The position numbers were made by a program, and so were the translations under genes. The notes beneath the pieces are model-generated. The model saw only the letters and a list, made by a program, of their open reading frames with translations, had not been told where the DNA came from and did not search any database. From positions 8,177,001-8,241,000 of the forward strand of contig NC_133943.1 in NCBI RefSeq assembly GCF_031877795.1: 64,000 nt of DNA, read 5' to 3'. This DNA is from Strix aluco. Taxonomy: Eukaryota > Chordata > Aves > Strigiformes > Strigidae. Shown here piece after piece: positions 62,580-64,000 of this stretch (the stretch's first letter is position 1; each line of letters starts with the position of its first letter).

Positions 62580-62660
62580 AAAAGGTGTCCCTGCCCACAG
62601 CAGAGGGGTTGGACTAGATGATCTTTAAAGGTCCCTTCCAACCCAGATCATTCTGTGGTC
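62580..62660 (+). mobile_element. CR1 3'-end fragment, sense
   Basis: GGGTTGGACTAGATGATCTT then TAAAGGTCCCTTCCAACCCA and ATCATTCTGTGG, a close match to the CR1 3' end. Upstream limit approximate. Confidence 0.88.
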
Positions 62661-64000
62661 TCCAGCACTGTCCAAAATTCCCACTCTTGTAGTAGTCAAT
62701 GGCTTTGTTGTGAAGTGGTCCATTGCCTCTAGGTAGAGATTAGCTGGGGAGTTCCCAGACCACCCAGGGCAGTGATAACTGAGTGCACACAGGCACTTAA
62801 TACGTCCCTGTTGCTGCTTGAATTTCTTGCTTAAATCCCAATTCTTACTTAAATGCCATAGAACTTGCCACAGACCCCAAATTACATTCTGTTTTTTATG
62901 TCTGTTAGGAAAGTGCAAGGAGCTTGTGATGTGTCTGCCTGTGAGGTTACAGCACCAGGCAGAAACCCTTTGCTTGCTTTAAAGGCTGTAAAATAGCGTG
63001 GTGTGCTGCTCTTGCCTGACACTGGCTCAGCATGGTTTCTTTTCTGGGTGAATTAACCTGTGTTGAACTTGATCATCTGCAACTAGATGGTTTCAGGTCT
63101 TTGCCTGTTAAAATTTGTCGTTTGTTCATACCATCAGTCACTGCACCCACGTAAGATTCACCGGTGGCTCTCAGTAGTCACTTAACCAAGAGCGGGTAAG
63201 CCTTGTGCCTGGGAAGTTGCTGAATATGGGTGGCAGAAGATGATTCCTCCCTGCTTCCTTGCATTCTTGATGAGACCCGAAAGTCACTTGCATTCTTCTT
63301 TAGTGAATTTTAATACAGTGGTGCCTGCACAGCCTCTGATCAAAGGAGTAGAGTCATGGTGCTGTGGTGAGATCGATCATAGAAAACATGTTCCATGGTT
63401 TCACAGAACTTTTTCTTTACTGTTGTTTTTCCCTTTTGCTTTCTTTTCTATTACCCAGCACCAATGTGATGAGGTGTGTCGCTTTAATGCTGCTAACAAT
63501 GTGTGATGTTCTGAGCTTGTTGAAATACCAGTATTGCACCAAAAGCCACCTGGCGTAGGAGAGCCGAGGTGACCCGTGTACCCATCAATAGCTGCAGGGC
63601 TCCGTGGTGCTTTGCATTCCCACAGTTGAGTGGTGAGCCAAGGAGTCAGCACATAAGCTTTGCTTTACCAGACGATTTCTCAAAGGCCATTTAAGTCTGC
63701 CTTATTTTTTTTCAACTTGTTGATCAGACTCAGCATGACCACCACAGTCAGATAATCTAATCCTTTTAGGTGTGCTTGAATGGTGCTGAAAGATTTGTGC
63801 TGAATCCAGAGCTTGGACCACAGGCATTATCCAATTTAGCATTTGAGTTTTTGTTTTGTTAGAGGTATGTCCTTCAGCTTGGTTCTGGATGTGATGAGAG
63901 AGAGCCTGTCTATGGGAAACTATGGCAGTGGGAAGGGACTTCTGCTTTTCGGATGTGCAGGCCAACTTCATGCTGGCTGTGCTCTGCTTCACAGCACTAG
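62661..64000. other. Intergenic, no gene recognised
   Basis: No supportable feature. A stretch near 63060-63110 faintly resembles a CR1 3' end but is too diverged to call. Confidence 0.45.

Overview
This is a vertebrate nuclear locus, most likely from a bird. Three intron-containing genes can be reconstructed exon by exon, every splice junction keeps the reading frame, and the mobile elements are chicken-repeat-1 (CR1) LINEs with the typical avian 3' end (ATTCTGTG octamer repeats). The species cannot be fixed from the sequence. The order CNOT8 (+), GEMIN5 (-), MRPL22 (+) matches the arrangement known on human chromosome 5q33.

Layout. 1-1.3 kb: no gene seen. 1.3-2.4 kb: CpG island, the CNOT8 promoter. 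3.06-8.73 kb: seven coding exons of CNOT8 (292 aa), a CCR4-NOT deadenylase, with a 3' UTR to about 9.94 kb. 10.6-29.27 kb, minus strand: GEMIN5, 28 coding exons, 1534 aa, the WD40/TPR-like RNA-binding subunit of the SMN complex. 29.27-29.38 kb: 119 bp separating the start codons of GEMIN5 and MRPL22, a compact CpG-island bidirectional promoter. 29.39-36.53 kb: MRPL22, seven exons, 211 aa, mitochondrial ribosomal protein uL22m. 36.6-64 kb: gene-poor AT-rich DNA with CR1 copies (one nested inside an older, oppositely oriented copy), a 62-bp tandem duplication, and no coding exon that I recognise.

The genes share the theme of RNA metabolism: mRNA deadenylation, snRNP assembly and translation control, and mitochondrial translation. 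They are arranged tail-to-tail (CNOT8/GEMIN5) and head-to-head (GEMIN5/MRPL22). I see no new operon-like or defence-like system. The most interesting signals are regulatory: a perfect TCTCGCGAGA palindrome at CNOT8, the 119-bp divergent promoter with a 10-bp tandem repeat, a Pumilio-type element in the 3' UTR of a deadenylase gene, a 13-bp perfect inverted repeat in a GEMIN5 intron, and two CTCF-like motifs.

Exon coordinates come from reading the sequence and checking phase at each junction. Non-coding exon ends, UTR ends and regulatory calls are predictions. Family comparisons rest on knowledge of the human proteins, not on a database search.
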